Assembly (NCBI GenBank): GCA_019155205.2
Contig: JAHNZQ020003149.1
Coordinates: 1,449,681 to 1,513,680 of the forward strand
Direction: 5' to 3'
DNA: 64,000 nucleotides
DNA from: Gracilaria vermiculophylla
Lineage: Eukaryota; Rhodophyta; Florideophyceae; Gracilariales; Gracilariaceae
In this document: positions 49,167 through 58,662 of the stretch, piece after piece
Position numbering within the stretch: the first letter of the stretch is position 1
Layout of the letters: each line of letters begins with the position of its first letter
Translations under genes and position numbers: made by a program
The notes under the pieces: model-generated
Database searches by the model: none
What the model was told of the DNA's origin: nothing
What the model saw: only the letters and a program-made list of their open reading frames with translations

Positions 49167-52100
49167 ATGGGCTACTTTGTCACTGGCCACCCCAAGTCCT
49201 ACGTGCTGCCCCCCACCGCCGTCCCTCCCCAGCCCTCAGCCCCCGTTCGCCACGTCCTGCTCGACCCCTCCTCCCGCTACCTCCTCTCCCTCACAGACCG
49301 CGGCCTCTTCATCTGGAGCGCCCAGCACCATCGCGTCCTCCTCGCCCGCTTCCTGCTCTCCACCCGCGTCGTCGATGACGAGGGCCCCTTCGTCTCCGCC
49401 GTCTGGTCCCCGCAGTCCTCCTCCATCGTCGCCGCCCTCGCCAATGGCCTCCTGCTGCTCTTCTCGCTCCGCCCCCACTTGTCGCGCTCGCTGCTCCATT
49501 TCCGCACCGACGACCACCCCATGTCACAGCCCGCCCCGTTGCACCCGCTGCACATCCGCCGCCACGTCGAACTGCGCATTGCCCACGGATCCACGCGCAT
49601 CACCGCCATGACCGCCACCCCGGCCGGCGCCCTGGTCGCCACCTCGTCCGCCACCATCACGTGCATCGCCTGGGACGCCGACATGCTGTGGCGCGCCCAC
49701 GTCCCGGAGCTGCTGCGCAACAACCACGCCCTGGCCAAGATGGGCGTCATCACCGCCCACGCCTCCCACCCGCACCCCGTCGTCGACGCCATTCTGCGCC
49801 CCGCGCCGCCCGACGACGCGGGCGGCGTGCGCGACATGTGCTACAACGCCGAGCTCGGCTACCTGGCGCTCGTGCTCGGGTCGGGGCCGGCGCTGCTGCT
49901 GGCCCTGCACTCCAACGGCTTCGCCAGGCCGTCCGCCATAGACGGCAGGTGGCTGCGCTCCGACAGCGCCGTCGCCGTCGCCCTCGAGCCGAAGCGCATG
50001 CTGGCCACCGTCGGCCTGTCGTCGGGCGACGTGGAGCAGTACTACATTGGCGTGCCCGCCGGCGATCACTGCCCGATCATGCGCAAGCTCTCGCTGGCCA
50101 ACTGGTACTTTGAGCCTACCGACGTCGGCGCCGCCCACGTGCTGCGCTGGACGGACGACGGCTACGCCCTGCTCGTCGGCTGGGAGAAGCAGGGCCTCGC
50201 CGTCTGGTCCGTGTCGGGCTGCAGGCTCATGTGGACCCTGCCGCAGGTGGGCGGCGCCTTGCCGACCACCCCTGCTCTGTTGGGCAAGGATCTGCGATCG
50301 CACTCGTCGCCGATGGAGAACGGCGTGCTCGCCGCGTGCTGGGGTCCGCGCGGCCTCTTTCTCTGGGCGGCGCCACGCGTTATCGATACCTCGGACGCGC
50401 TTCTCAAGGAGTGTCACTTTATGGAATTTTCCTTCTACAAGGCCACCCCGGGAGAGGCGTCGTATCATAGCACTGCGTCGAGGGTTGCCATGTACGGCTC
50501 GGACAGGGTGCTCATGCTGTGGAATGCCGACGAAAGCCGCAGCGCTGACCACGAGGAGAGCGGAAAGGCGTCCAACGACCTGTTTGCGTGGCAGCACCTC
50601 ATTATTCCCAGCGACTATTTGTGGCGAAATTGGCCTCCATCATGCATCGCCGTGAACGCCGACTCGTCGTATGTCGCAGTTGCGGGCGAACATGGTGTGG
50701 CCTTGTGCCACATCAAGATGCAACGATGGAGGGTGTTTGGTGACTTGCAGCAAGACAGGCGCATACGGTGCTGCGCGCTGGCGTGGCTGGGCAGGACCGT
50801 CGTGGTCGGCAACGAGGTGTCGCTGACGGGTCGCGGCTCGGCGGGCTCGTCTAGCCGCTTTGAACTCTTGTTTTACTCGAGGGACCAGCTGGAGGCGAGC
50901 GCCCTGCAGGCGCAGAGAGACCTGCCCTCCAAGCCGTTGCTGACCGACGTGCGCGGAGACGGCTATTTGCTCGTCATATGCGAGGATGCGCAGGTGCTCC
51001 TGTACAAGCTTACGGAGCATCTCAGCAAGGGGCGCATCAGCGTCAGGGAGGTTTATAGATTGTTTCTGCCGACGCGCGAAACAGTGCCTCTGTATCAACA
51101 GGACAAGCAGACCAAGGTGGACTTGGCCGCGCAAAAGGGGATCCCGGGCGTTGCCCCGCCGGCTCCAGGCGGAGGGATCAGCGAAGCGCGCATTTTCCCA
51201 CCTTTGTCGGCGGTGATGATGAGCGATTCTAAAGAGCCTTCTGTTCCCAAACACATCATGCTGCTGCGCAACACCGGCTCGCTTATTTTGCTGGACACCG
51301 AAAGCATGGTGTCCACGGCTCTGCTGAGATACGTGGAGCGCTTTTGGTACACTCCTGTTGACTGCACGCCTTTCGATATCACGTCACATCGGCCGGTGTG
51401 GTGGGCGTATGGGGATGATGGAATTCACGTGTGCTTCCACGATGGGATTGCAAAGAAGGATGATTTCGACGAGGACCTGCCGCTGGACCCGTCTCTGCTG
51501 CCGTACATTACGCGCAGAAAAGGCGTTGAAGTGGAGCAATGGTTTGAGCTTGATCCGGAGGTGTATCCGTTGTCGATTATTTCACAGTACGGCATGCTAC
51601 TTGGAGCTTCGCAAGGGCTTGTGACGCACAATATTGAGGTGGAGGGGGGACCTCTTCCTGGGTACGTGATCCAGGTCAAGCGTCAACCGATTTTGCATAC
51701 GTTGTTACGCCATTTGTTGATGAAACCAGAAAGCGACGAAAGAATTGCACTTCAAGTGGCGCTCAAGTGTGTACCGCAGCCGCAGTTCATCGACTCTTTG
51801 GAGTGGTTGCTGTATGAGGCCGTCCTTGAACATGAAGATGACCTCAGAGTGTCAGCAAATGGTGACAATAGCTACATTACGAAAGACAACAAAGCCATCA
51901 CAAGTGTCGACGGTGACAGCACCCCGCCCATGAAATCGAAGAGCATGCCCGAGGTGTACCCAGAATCTCCGCGCCGAAAAAAGGCTGGAAGCGACTTGTT
52001 TCCTCGCGTCATTCGGCTGTTGCGGTACTTTGGGGAGTATGAGGACATAGTTGTAAGATGCGCGAGGAAACTTGATTCCAAGAGATGGCCGCTGCTGTTT

Positions 52101-53180
52101 TCGCTTGCTGGAGAACCCGCTGCTCTACTGGAACAATGTTTTGTGTCGGGAAGATTGCGGACAGCCGCTTGTCTTCTGATCATTCTGCAGGAGATGTGGG
52201 GTTTCATTTCGTCAACCCCGCACTCGCTGCGGCTTGTGGAAGCGGCACTGGAAAGGGGGGAGCTGGAATTAGCGGCCGATCTGGCCAATTTTCTCGGGAA
52301 GGCAGATCGTGCGGGAATGCTGAATTCCTCACAGCTTCGAACGAATGAAGATGTTTCTTGGATCACAGAAGCCACTGGGTCTCCGAAAGGTGATGCGATG
52401 AACAGCATAACTTTGAATCACTCCTCAGGAAAGCACAAGAACAGAATACCCGCAGTGGACTTGGCCGTGTTGAACCACGCCAGGTTGCTGCTCAACAACA
52501 TGGATCTGCGAAACTTGGCAGCGCTGGCAGTGAGAATGGACTTTCCGCTCGCGGAGTGGTTGAGGCGCGAGCTGAAAGGAAAGAATGCCAGTCGGCCATT
52601 TGTCAGGGACTTTGGCTCAACGATTTTGGCTTTGCATCGCCAATTCCAGTTTCCGGAACCTGATATGCATGATGTGAGAAAGGCCATGCGGGTGTTCAAC
52701 GAGGACTCTGAAACTCCCAGAAACCGCGGGACATCGCAGGAGGACCTGAAGAAGCTTTCGGAGTTCACCATGATTGCGAGGGCCATGAAACTGGACGAGG
52801 AAAAGAAAGATGGTGGCGCTTGCGACTCGGAGGAGGTGAAAGCCATGTTTACAGAGTCGGCGGCGGAAAGTGCGTTCGGGTCTCAACTTCCTCCACCCCC
52901 AGCCTGCTATGACAGCGAAATGTTAGTGAGCATCCGGGCAAAGGCGAAGCAGCTGTGCGGGCAGGAACTTAATTACCTCACGACTGTTGGGAGAATTGCG
53001 AGGGCGCCCGACATCATACTGTGTTGCGCAACGTTGCTACTGGACATTTCCGTGCTACGAATGGTGCTACGGGGGCATGATGAGCTGTTTGAGCCGTACG
53101 TGGCGGCATTGCTCGAGTTCAATGTGCCCGGGTACAACGCTTTGGTCGCGGTTCTCAACGAAATCGCCGCGCCGCGGTAA
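49167..53180 (+). CDS. RIC1: RIC1, RAB6A-GEF complex subunit
   Basis: 1337 aa, single exon. The N-terminal half is a WD40-like beta-propeller region with RIC1-type segments (RYLLSLTDRGLFIWSAQHHR, VWSPQSSSIVAALANG, VAVAGEHGVALCHI and RIRCCALAWLGRTVVVGNEV). The C-terminal half carries the RIC1 domain (QPILHTLLRHLLMKPESDER, then LEWLLYEAVLEHED, FPRVIRLLRYFGEYEDIVVR and LFSLAGEPAALLEQCF). RIC1 with RGP1 activates Rab6/Ypt6 at the Golgi for retrograde traffic. No introns. Codon use changes along the gene from almost only C/G-ending codons at the 5' end to mixed codons at the 3' end. Confidence 0.92.
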   Translation: MGYFVTGHPKSYVLPPTAVPPQPSAPVRHVLLDPSSRYLLSLTDRGLFIWSAQHHRVLLARFLLSTRVVDDEGPFVSAVWSPQSSSIVAALANGLLLLFSLRPHLSRSLLHFRTDDHPMSQPAPLHPLHIRRHVELRIAHGSTRITAMTATPAGALVATSSATITCIAWDADMLWRAHVPELLRNNHALAKMGVITAHASHPHPVVDAILRPAPPDDAGGVRDMCYNAELGYLALVLGSGPALLLALHSNGFARPSAIDGRWLRSDSAVAVALEPKRMLATVGLSSGDVEQYYIGVPAGDHCPIMRKLSLANWYFEPTDVGAAHVLRWTDDGYALLVGWEKQGLAVWSVSGCRLMWTLPQVGGALPTTPALLGKDLRSHSSPMENGVLAACWGPRGLFLWAAPRVIDTSDALLKECHFMEFSFYKATPGEASYHSTASRVAMYGSDRVLMLWNADESRSADHEESGKASNDLFAWQHLIIPSDYLWRNWPPSCIAVNADSSYVAVAGEHGVALCHIKMQRWRVFGDLQQDRRIRCCALAWLGRTVVVGNEVSLTGRGSAGSSSRFELLFYSRDQLEASALQAQRDLPSKPLLTDVRGDGYLLVICEDAQVLLYKLTEHLSKGRISVREVYRLFLPTRETVPLYQQDKQTKVDLAAQKGIPGVAPPAPGGGISEARIFPPLSAVMMSDSKEPSVPKHIMLLRNTGSLILLDTESMVSTALLRYVERFWYTPVDCTPFDITSHRPVWWAYGDDGIHVCFHDGIAKKDDFDEDLPLDPSLLPYITRRKGVEVEQWFELDPEVYPLSIISQYGMLLGASQGLVTHNIEVEGGPLPGYVIQVKRQPILHTLLRHLLMKPESDERIALQVALKCVPQPQFIDSLEWLLYEAVLEHEDDLRVSANGDNSYITKDNKAITSVDGDSTPPMKSKSMPEVYPESPRRKKAGSDLFPRVIRLLRYFGEYEDIVVRCARKLDSKRWPLLFSLAGEPAALLEQCFVSGRLRTAACLLIILQEMWGFISSTPHSLRLVEAALERGELELAADLANFLGKADRAGMLNSSQLRTNEDVSWITEATGSPKGDAMNSITLNHSSGKHKNRIPAVDLAVLNHARLLLNNMDLRNLAALAVRMDFPLAEWLRRELKGKNASRPFVRDFGSTILALHRQFQFPEPDMHDVRKAMRVFNEDSETPRNRGTSQEDLKKLSEFTMIARAMKLDEEKKDGGACDSEEVKAMFTESAAESAFGSQLPPPPACYDSEMLVSIRAKAKQLCGQELNYLTTVGRIARAPDIILCCATLLLDISVLRMVLRGHDELFEPYVAALLEFNVPGYNALVAVLNEIAAPR

Positions 53181-53411
53181 ACAACGGTCGTGCCGACGCG
53201 CAGGTGACGAAAAGTTTTTGAGTTTGTGAGCACGAAACAGTGCACGGAGCGCGTCGATTGGTACTCATGATTCGCATGACAATAATAAGCATGCAGTAGT
53301 GGTCAAAAATTGTATATGTACATACAACGAATGCGAGGCAAGGCGTGCTCACTGTCAACTGCCGCAACGGTGTGCTGTGTGTGTGTCGGTGGACGACGCA
53401 CAGCGGGGTGC

Positions 53412-54830
53412 TTAGGGGCAGCGTGGAAATGTAACTTGGTCGTGGAGGGCGCTTCTCAAAGTTAGGCATTTGGCAGCCAAGGCGCGTAATGCGGGCGCGG
53501 ATATCTGGACGCATTTTCTAACATCCACCATGTTGTACGGCTGGCTGCGATGAGCAGAGCATAATGCAGATACGGTTTGGTCTGTTAGACGTAAACAGCA
53601 AGCAAGGTTGATATTTGAGAGCGGTTTGCATTGCACCAACGCTTCGACGACGCTGTCCGTGACGCCACTGCACCCGCTGAGATCTATGTCGCGCAGGTTG
53701 CTCATGCGGCGGAGCAAGGGGGCGATGTGGTCGGTGAGGGCGTCGCAGAAGCTCAAGTCCAGACGGGTGATGTTGCGGTTGGAGGACAGGAACGCGACGG
53801 CGGCGTCGGTGAGCGCCTGGCACTGCGAGAGCAGCACGGTGCGCAAACGGGGCATGGTGCGCTCGTGCGCCATGCTGCGCAGCGCGCCATCGGTGATGGC
53901 CGTGCAAAGGGACAGGTTGACGGAGTGCAGGTTGGGGCAGGCGGCCAGCGCGCGCACGCCGGCGTCGGCGACGTGCGGGCAGCCGCGCAGGCGCAGCGTG
54001 TGCAAGCTGGCGGCGAAGCGCGCCAGGTGGGCGCACGAGCGCGACGTGAGGCGCTTGCACAGGCTGAGGTCCAGCGTGCTCAGGAGCGGCAGCTTGGCCA
54101 CGGTCTCGACAAAGGCGTCGGTGATGTGCCAGTACGCGACGCTGAGCGTGCGCAGCTGGGCCAGCGCGGCGATGACGAGCGCTGCCTCGGCGCAGGCTTC
54201 GTCGGCGACGCCGGTGCAGTACGGGAGCTGCAGCACGCGCAGCTGCTTGCAGGCGGGCAGGTGGCGCAGGGCGTCGATGGTGAGGCGGCGATTGGCGCTG
54301 ACGACGAGCTCGCGCAGAGAGGGGAGCGAGCGGAAAAGCGCCTCGAAGCCGCGGTGCGACAGGCGCGTGGTGCGGCAGACGTGCAGGCAGCGCAGATTGG
54401 GCAACGTGGCCAGCGCCCTCGGCAGGTGCACATCCAGCGGCGGGACGGAGGGGGGGCGCTCGGTGCGGAAGCCGAGGGCGTGGCACGAGGACTGGTTGCC
54501 GTAGTGGCGGTACGCGGGGCTGTAAAAGCTGTAGAGCGCGACCGGAAACGGGGGCACCGGGGGGGGGGCGGCGGCCGTGGCGGCGGCGGCGGCGGCGGCG
54601 GCGCGGCGCAGCGTGAAGTTGAGCGGCAGGAGGGCCAGACCGTTGACGGCGGCGCGGGTGAGACGGTACTGGTGCGTGCAGCAGATGGCGAACGGGAGCA
54701 AGCGGCGATAGGCGTCGGTGGAGATGGGGGCGGACAGCGACTCGCCGCACAGGTGCGCCAGCACGAGCTCGAACACGTCGGGACCGAGGCGCACGAAGGG
54801 CGAGGGGCAGGCGCACGGCGGGGCGAGCAT
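53412..54830 (-). CDS. F-box-like / leucine-rich repeat protein
   Basis: 472 aa. N-terminal FVRLGPDVFELVLAHLCGES resembles an F-box, with the helix usually written LPxExxxxIxxxL. Then 11-12 AMN1/FBXL-type leucine-rich repeats follow, for example LQLPYCTGVADEACAEAALV, LDLSLCKRLTSRSCAHLARF, LRLRGCPHVADAGVRALA, VNLSLCTAITDGALRSMA, LDLSFCDALTDHIAPLL and IDLSGCSGVTDSVVEALV. Such proteins are substrate receptors of SCF ubiquitin ligases; the LRR concave face would bind the substrate. The orthologue cannot be named. A His/Arg-poor Ala-run (AAAAAAAATAAA) separates F-box and LRRs. Confidence 0.85.
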   Translation of the reverse strand: MLAPPCACPSPFVRLGPDVFELVLAHLCGESLSAPISTDAYRRLLPFAICCTHQYRLTRAAVNGLALLPLNFTLRRAAAAAAAATAAAPPPVPPFPVALYSFYSPAYRHYGNQSSCHALGFRTERPPSVPPLDVHLPRALATLPNLRCLHVCRTTRLSHRGFEALFRSLPSLRELVVSANRRLTIDALRHLPACKQLRVLQLPYCTGVADEACAEAALVIAALAQLRTLSVAYWHITDAFVETVAKLPLLSTLDLSLCKRLTSRSCAHLARFAASLHTLRLRGCPHVADAGVRALAACPNLHSVNLSLCTAITDGALRSMAHERTMPRLRTVLLSQCQALTDAAVAFLSSNRNITRLDLSFCDALTDHIAPLLRRMSNLRDIDLSGCSGVTDSVVEALVQCKPLSNINLACCLRLTDQTVSALCSAHRSQPYNMVDVRKCVQISAPALRALAAKCLTLRSALHDQVTFPRCP

Positions 54831-55193
54831 GGCGCGCAGCGGCAGGCGCGGGAAGGCGCGGGGGGGCGCGGCGCAGCGCGGGCGCGGAGCGGAGCGGAGC
54901 GGAGTGGAGCGGAGCGGAGGCGCTGGGCGCGAGGGAGGGCGCGGGAGCAATCGGCGCGCGTTTAAGGCGGCGGACGGCGGATGTTAGCACGCGGCGGACA
55001 CGCAACAGCGCGCGCGGATATTTTGACGCACGTCGCGCACGACGGGGCGCGCGCCCATTGGCGCCTTGCAGCGCGCCGGATATGCGCCACGCACGGCGCG
55101 CGGTCTCACGCGCGCCGTCGCGACGCGTGCCACCTGCCACCGCTCGGCACCCCGCGCCGTTTTTCTCATACTTCAATGCCAAAAGTATTGAGC
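54831..55193. other. Upstream region of F-box/LRR gene
   Basis: Plus-strand ggagc pentamer repeats (gcggagcggagcggagtggagcggagc, 54894-54920) lie just upstream of the ATG in minus-sense. The rest is GC-rich with no gene. Confidence 0.5.
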
Positions 55194-55745
55194 TCAGCAA
55201 TGCACCGCCGCGCCCTCTGCCGCCGCTGTCTCTTTCTGTCTCGTTGCGAAACGTGTTGAGCTCCGCAATACTCAAACAGGACGTACGTTGCTGATGGGCT
55301 AAACGCGCAACACCAATATATCGCCGCACCGTCTGCCGCCGCTGTCTCGCTCTCGTTGCAAACAGTGTTGAGCTCCGCAATTGTTGTATACCACATACAG
55401 CTTCTCACATGCGAGGTACACTGCTGTTGGGCTTTATGCTCAACAGCGTTGAGCCGCCCGCACCGTCTGCAGCTGCTGCCTCTCTCTCGCCGCTACAAGT
55501 GCTGACACATAGCTTCCCACATCGCACCTACACTGCTGTCCGGCTCAACGCTCAACAGTAATATATCGCCGCGCCGTCTCCCGCCGCTGCCTTGCTCTCG
55601 ATGCAAACAGTATTGAGCGCGGCAATTGCTGTACAAGACACAGCTTGTCACATCGGACGGGCACTGTTGTTGAGCAATACGCTCAACAGCAATGCCCCGC
55701 CGCACCGTCTGCCGCCACTGCCTCTCTCTGGCCCAAAGCCGCCGC
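55194..55745. repeat. Tandem array of about 4.5 hairpin-bearing units
   Basis: Diverged tandem units begin at about 55199, 55315, 55448, 55560 and 55691, with spacing of about 116, 133, 112 and 131 nt. Alternate spacing suggests a dimeric unit of about 245 nt. Each unit has a start block AAT(AT)ATCGCCGC(A/G)CCGTCT, a middle GTTGAGCTCCGCAATTG-type block, a CACAGCTTxTCACAT block, and an end CACTGTTGTTGAGCxxTACGCTCAACAG that folds into a hairpin (TGTTGAGC/GCTCAACA perfect in the copy at 55667-55690). There is a degenerate half unit before 55199. No coding frame runs through it. Confidence 0.85.
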
Positions 55746-55755
55746 GCGCCGCCGC

Positions 55756-57201
55756 TCACTGCAGCTCCAGCCCTTCCATGTGCGCCACGATCTCGCTCTG
55801 GTGCTTGAGCAGCTCCTTGAACACGGCCACGACGGACGAAAAGTCTCGGCTGGAGCACATTTCGCGAATGGAGTGCATGCTCAGCTGCGCCTGCCCCACG
55901 TCCACCGTGCGCAGCCCCGTGCGGCTGGACAGCAGCGGCCCGATCGTCGACCCGCACGGCCGGTCATTCGGCACCACAAACTCCTGCACCTCCGCGTGCG
56001 CGCGGCGCGCCGCCTCGCGCACCAGGAAGCCGGACACGCCCGACGTGGCGTACCGCTGGTTCTGGTTGGTCTTGACGACGAGCCCGCGCCCGAGCGCCGG
56101 CCGGTGCTGGTTCTCGTGCTTGGTGTGGTAGTTGGGATGAACGGCGTGCGCCATGTCGGCGCTGATGAGCAGGCTTCGGGGCAGCACCGTGTCGCAGCTC
56201 ACGTTGAGTGCGCCGCAAATGCGCTGCATCGTGCGCGACAGCAGAGGTGAGTCGGCGCCGTGCGACGAACGCGAGCCGATTTCCTCGTGGTCGAAGCAAG
56301 TTATCATGCGGCACACGGCGGGCATCTGCTCGCCGCCCGCCTCGTCCAGCGTGGCGTCGAGCAGCGACTGCGCGGCCGTGAAGCAGGACGCCAGGTTGTC
56401 CAGTCGCGGCGCAAACACAAACTCGTCGAGCGCACCGCCGATTGCGGCCGGTTGCGTGTCGGCCAGGCACAGATCCACGTCCACGATATCTTTTGGCGAC
56501 ACGCCGAGTTGGGTTGCCAGCACAGACAGCAGCAGAGGCGCGTGCCGTTCACATGCGACGCCCGAGGGCTTTGCCTCGGCGTCCGGCGCGCCACTTGCGT
56601 TGTCGGCAGGTGCAACGCCATTCAGCTGCTCGTTCATCATGGCTGTGAGTTGAGTGGCCAGAATCGGCCGCGTGTCGGTCTCCTTGTTGACCTTGAAGCC
56701 GTCCGTGTTGACGTTTCGCGACAGATGGATGGCAAGCGTTGGTATTCTCAGTATTGGTTTGTTGACGCAAACCAGCTTGACTGCGTTGTTTCCCGACGCG
56801 GTGCGCACAATGACACGGCCGGCTACGGTGAGGTCGCGGTCGAACCACGTGTGCCACAGGCCGCCGCCGTAGCACTCGACGCCAACCTGCACGTAGCCGA
56901 ACGCGGACAGCTTGGAAACGGGCTTGACCTTGAAGCACGGCGAGTCCGTGTGCGCGCCGATGACGTTGAACGCAAACTGCGCGTGGTCGATCGCGCGCGG
57001 GACGGTGAAAGCGACGATGGACGACCCGTGCGAGCTGAACATGTAGCGGCCGCCGGCGCGCAGCAGCTTTGCCCAATCGTCGCTTTCGCGAATGGTGCGG
57101 AACGACGCGGCGCGCAGCTTCTCGGCGATGGCGGCGACGGCGTGGAAGGGCGACGGGCTGCTGTCGTTGAAGTCGAGGAACTCGCGCGCCAGCTGCGCCA
57201 T
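55756..57201 (-). CDS. DNPEP: Aspartyl aminopeptidase (M18)
   Basis: 481 aa, single exon, full M18 length. Features: FLDFNDSSPSPFHAVAAIAE, VIGAHTDSPCFKVKPVSKL (metal-binding HTD), WFDRDLTVAGRV, RLDNLASCFTAAQSLLDA (bridging Asp), MITCFDHEEIGSRSSHGADS (catalytic Glu and zinc Glu) and LLISADMAHAVHPNYHTKHE (zinc His). It cleaves N-terminal Asp or Glu from peptides in the cytosol, or the vacuole in yeast. I start at MAQLAREF, where the family alignment begins; the open frame continues upstream in low-complexity sequence. All metal ligands are present. Confidence 0.95.
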   Translation of the reverse strand: MAQLAREFLDFNDSSPSPFHAVAAIAEKLRAASFRTIRESDDWAKLLRAGGRYMFSSHGSSIVAFTVPRAIDHAQFAFNVIGAHTDSPCFKVKPVSKLSAFGYVQVGVECYGGGLWHTWFDRDLTVAGRVIVRTASGNNAVKLVCVNKPILRIPTLAIHLSRNVNTDGFKVNKETDTRPILATQLTAMMNEQLNGVAPADNASGAPDAEAKPSGVACERHAPLLLSVLATQLGVSPKDIVDVDLCLADTQPAAIGGALDEFVFAPRLDNLASCFTAAQSLLDATLDEAGGEQMPAVCRMITCFDHEEIGSRSSHGADSPLLSRTMQRICGALNVSCDTVLPRSLLISADMAHAVHPNYHTKHENQHRPALGRGLVVKTNQNQRYATSGVSGFLVREAARRAHAEVQEFVVPNDRPCGSTIGPLLSSRTGLRTVDVGQAQLSMHSIREMCSSRDFSSVVAVFKELLKHQSEIVAHMEGLELQ

Positions 57202-57529
57202 AGCGACCGTCGCTGCGCGGCGCGGCTGCTGCCAGGCGCGGCGGAGGCTCGCAGACGGGGCGGCGCGGACAGCGCCGGGACGCAGCGGTGGCGGCTCGCG
57301 GGCGCGCGTATTCGCGCGCGCGCACGCACTTGACAAATGCGCCGATGAAAAGGCGGCGAGCGGCGGCGGCATCGGCGGCGGCGGCGGCGGCGCCACGCGC
57401 TCAAATGGGCGCATTTCGGATTGCGCGGCGCGTTTTGGGCCAAGCGCCGCGCGAGCTCGCCGCGCCGCCACGCCGCCGCCGTCACCGCCGCCAAGCCGAG
57501 CGACGCAGCGCGCGCAGCCACACGCCGCC
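57202..57529. promoter_or_regulatory. Divergent promoter, DNPEP and PsbQ-like
   Basis: 328 bp shared by a cytosolic peptidase and a plastid protein gene. Alternates GC-rich and slightly AT-richer stretches (cgcgcgtattcgcgcg about 57302-57320). No canonical TATA. Confidence 0.4.
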
Positions 57530-58066
57530 ATGAGCCGCGCAAGCCGCCCGCAAGCCTTCGCGCGAAGCGCGGCCGCGGGCGCGGCGGGCGCGCGCGGCGC
57601 GTGGCGGAGCGCCGCGACCTGCAGCGCCGGCGCGCCGGCGCGCGGGCGGCGCGCCTTTCTGGCGGCGGCGGCGGCGTCGGCGGCGGCGGCGGCGCTGCCG
57701 GCGGCGCGCGGCGCGCGCGCCGCCACGGCGACGGAGGCGCAGCTGGAGCTGCGCGCGGCGCGCGCGGCGCTGGACGACCTCGAGGCGCTGGCGGCGCTGT
57801 CGCAGTACGACGCGCTGCGGCGCGCGCTGCGCGCGGCGCCGCTCAACCGGCTGCGCGCCGCGGGCTCCGCGCTGTGGCGCGCGCAGGCGGACGGCGCGCG
57901 GCGCGCGCAGGCCGAGCGCGCGTACCGCGCGCTGATCCGCGGCGTGGAGCTGGCGGACGTGACGGCGCTGCGCGCGTCGCGCGGCGAGAGCGACGAGGAC
58001 GTGGCGCAGCTGGTGCAGCGCGTGCGCGCGCTGCTGGACGCACTGGGCGCGCTGGTGGACGGGTGA
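57530..58066 (+). CDS. PsbQ-like thylakoid lumen protein
   Basis: 178 aa with a bipartite plastid/lumen leader. Arg/Ala/Ser-rich transit sequence (1-38), then GRRAFLAAAAAS...ALPAARGARA, a twin-arginine (residues 40-41) hydrophobic signal with an A-x-A cleavage site at about 64. The mature 110 residues form a four-helix pattern (DDLEALAALSQYDALRRALRA, then LRAAGSALWRAQADGARRAQ, AYRALIRGVELADVTALRAS and VAQLVQRVRALLDALGALVDG) that fits the PsbQ domain of photosystem II extrinsic proteins by helix order rather than by motif. It is the main evidence here for a photosynthetic organism. It could be another lumenal four-helix protein. Confidence 0.6.
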   Translation: MSRASRPQAFARSAAAGAAGARGAWRSAATCSAGAPARGRRAFLAAAAASAAAAALPAARGARAATATEAQLELRAARAALDDLEALAALSQYDALRRALRAAPLNRLRAAGSALWRAQADGARRAQAERAYRALIRGVELADVTALRASRGESDEDVAQLVQRVRALLDALGALVDG

Positions 58067-58121
58067 GCGGTGTTTACGGGCGCGCTGGTGGGCGGGGTGA
58101 GCGGTGCCTCCGGGCGCGCGC

Positions 58122-58550
58122 TCAGGGGGCGTGCCGCCTCTGCAGCGTGAAGACCTGGCCGCAGCACGGGCACTGGCTGCGCTTGCCGGCCGAAACGGTG
58201 ATCCACACGGTGTCGTGCGGCGCGGCGCCGCGCGCGGCGCCGCGCGCAGAGACGTGCGAGCACGGGCCGGTGCAGGCGACGACGCGCGCGTCGGCCGCCG
58301 ACTGGATGGGCACCGGATCGTCCCACGTGCCGGTGGCCCACAGGCCGGCGGACGGCGCGCGCGGTGGCGGCGCGGCGAGGCACGGCGGGGCAGCGGCGGC
58401 GACAGCGGCAGCAGCGGGGCGCGCGTGTGCGCGCGCGGCACTCGGAGGCGCCTGGCGGGCGGAGGGAGCGGCGGCGGCGGCAGCGGCGCGCGCGCGGCGC
58501 AGCGTGTGCGCGGCGCGCGAGAGAGGGGGCATGCGCATGGCGGCCGACAT
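58122..58550 (-). CDS. COX5B: Cytochrome c oxidase subunit 5b (COX4 in yeast)
   Basis: 142 aa. A basic/Ala-rich mitochondrial presequence (1-70) leads to GLWATGTWDDPVPIQSAADA, RVVACTGPCSHV and TVWITVSAGKRSQCPCCGQV, the zinc-binding subunit Vb core. The Cys ligands (93, 97, 127, 130) are present. COX5b is a peripheral matrix-side subunit of complex IV. The segment after ACTGPCSHV contains an extra low-complexity insertion compared with animals. It ends 55 nt from the convergent PsbQ-like stop. Confidence 0.85.
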   Translation of the reverse strand: MSAAMRMPPLSRAAHTLRRARAAAAAAAPSARQAPPSAARAHARPAAAAVAAAAPPCLAAPPPRAPSAGLWATGTWDDPVPIQSAADARVVACTGPCSHVSARGAARGAAPHDTVWITVSAGKRSQCPCCGQVFTLQRRHAP

Positions 58551-58621
58551 TGAGCGTCCGCGGCGCGGACGGCAGACGGTGGCGCGTTGGCGGCGCGGGC
58601 GGCGAGTGCGCAGGCAGTGAT

Positions 58622-58662
<41 letters not shown>

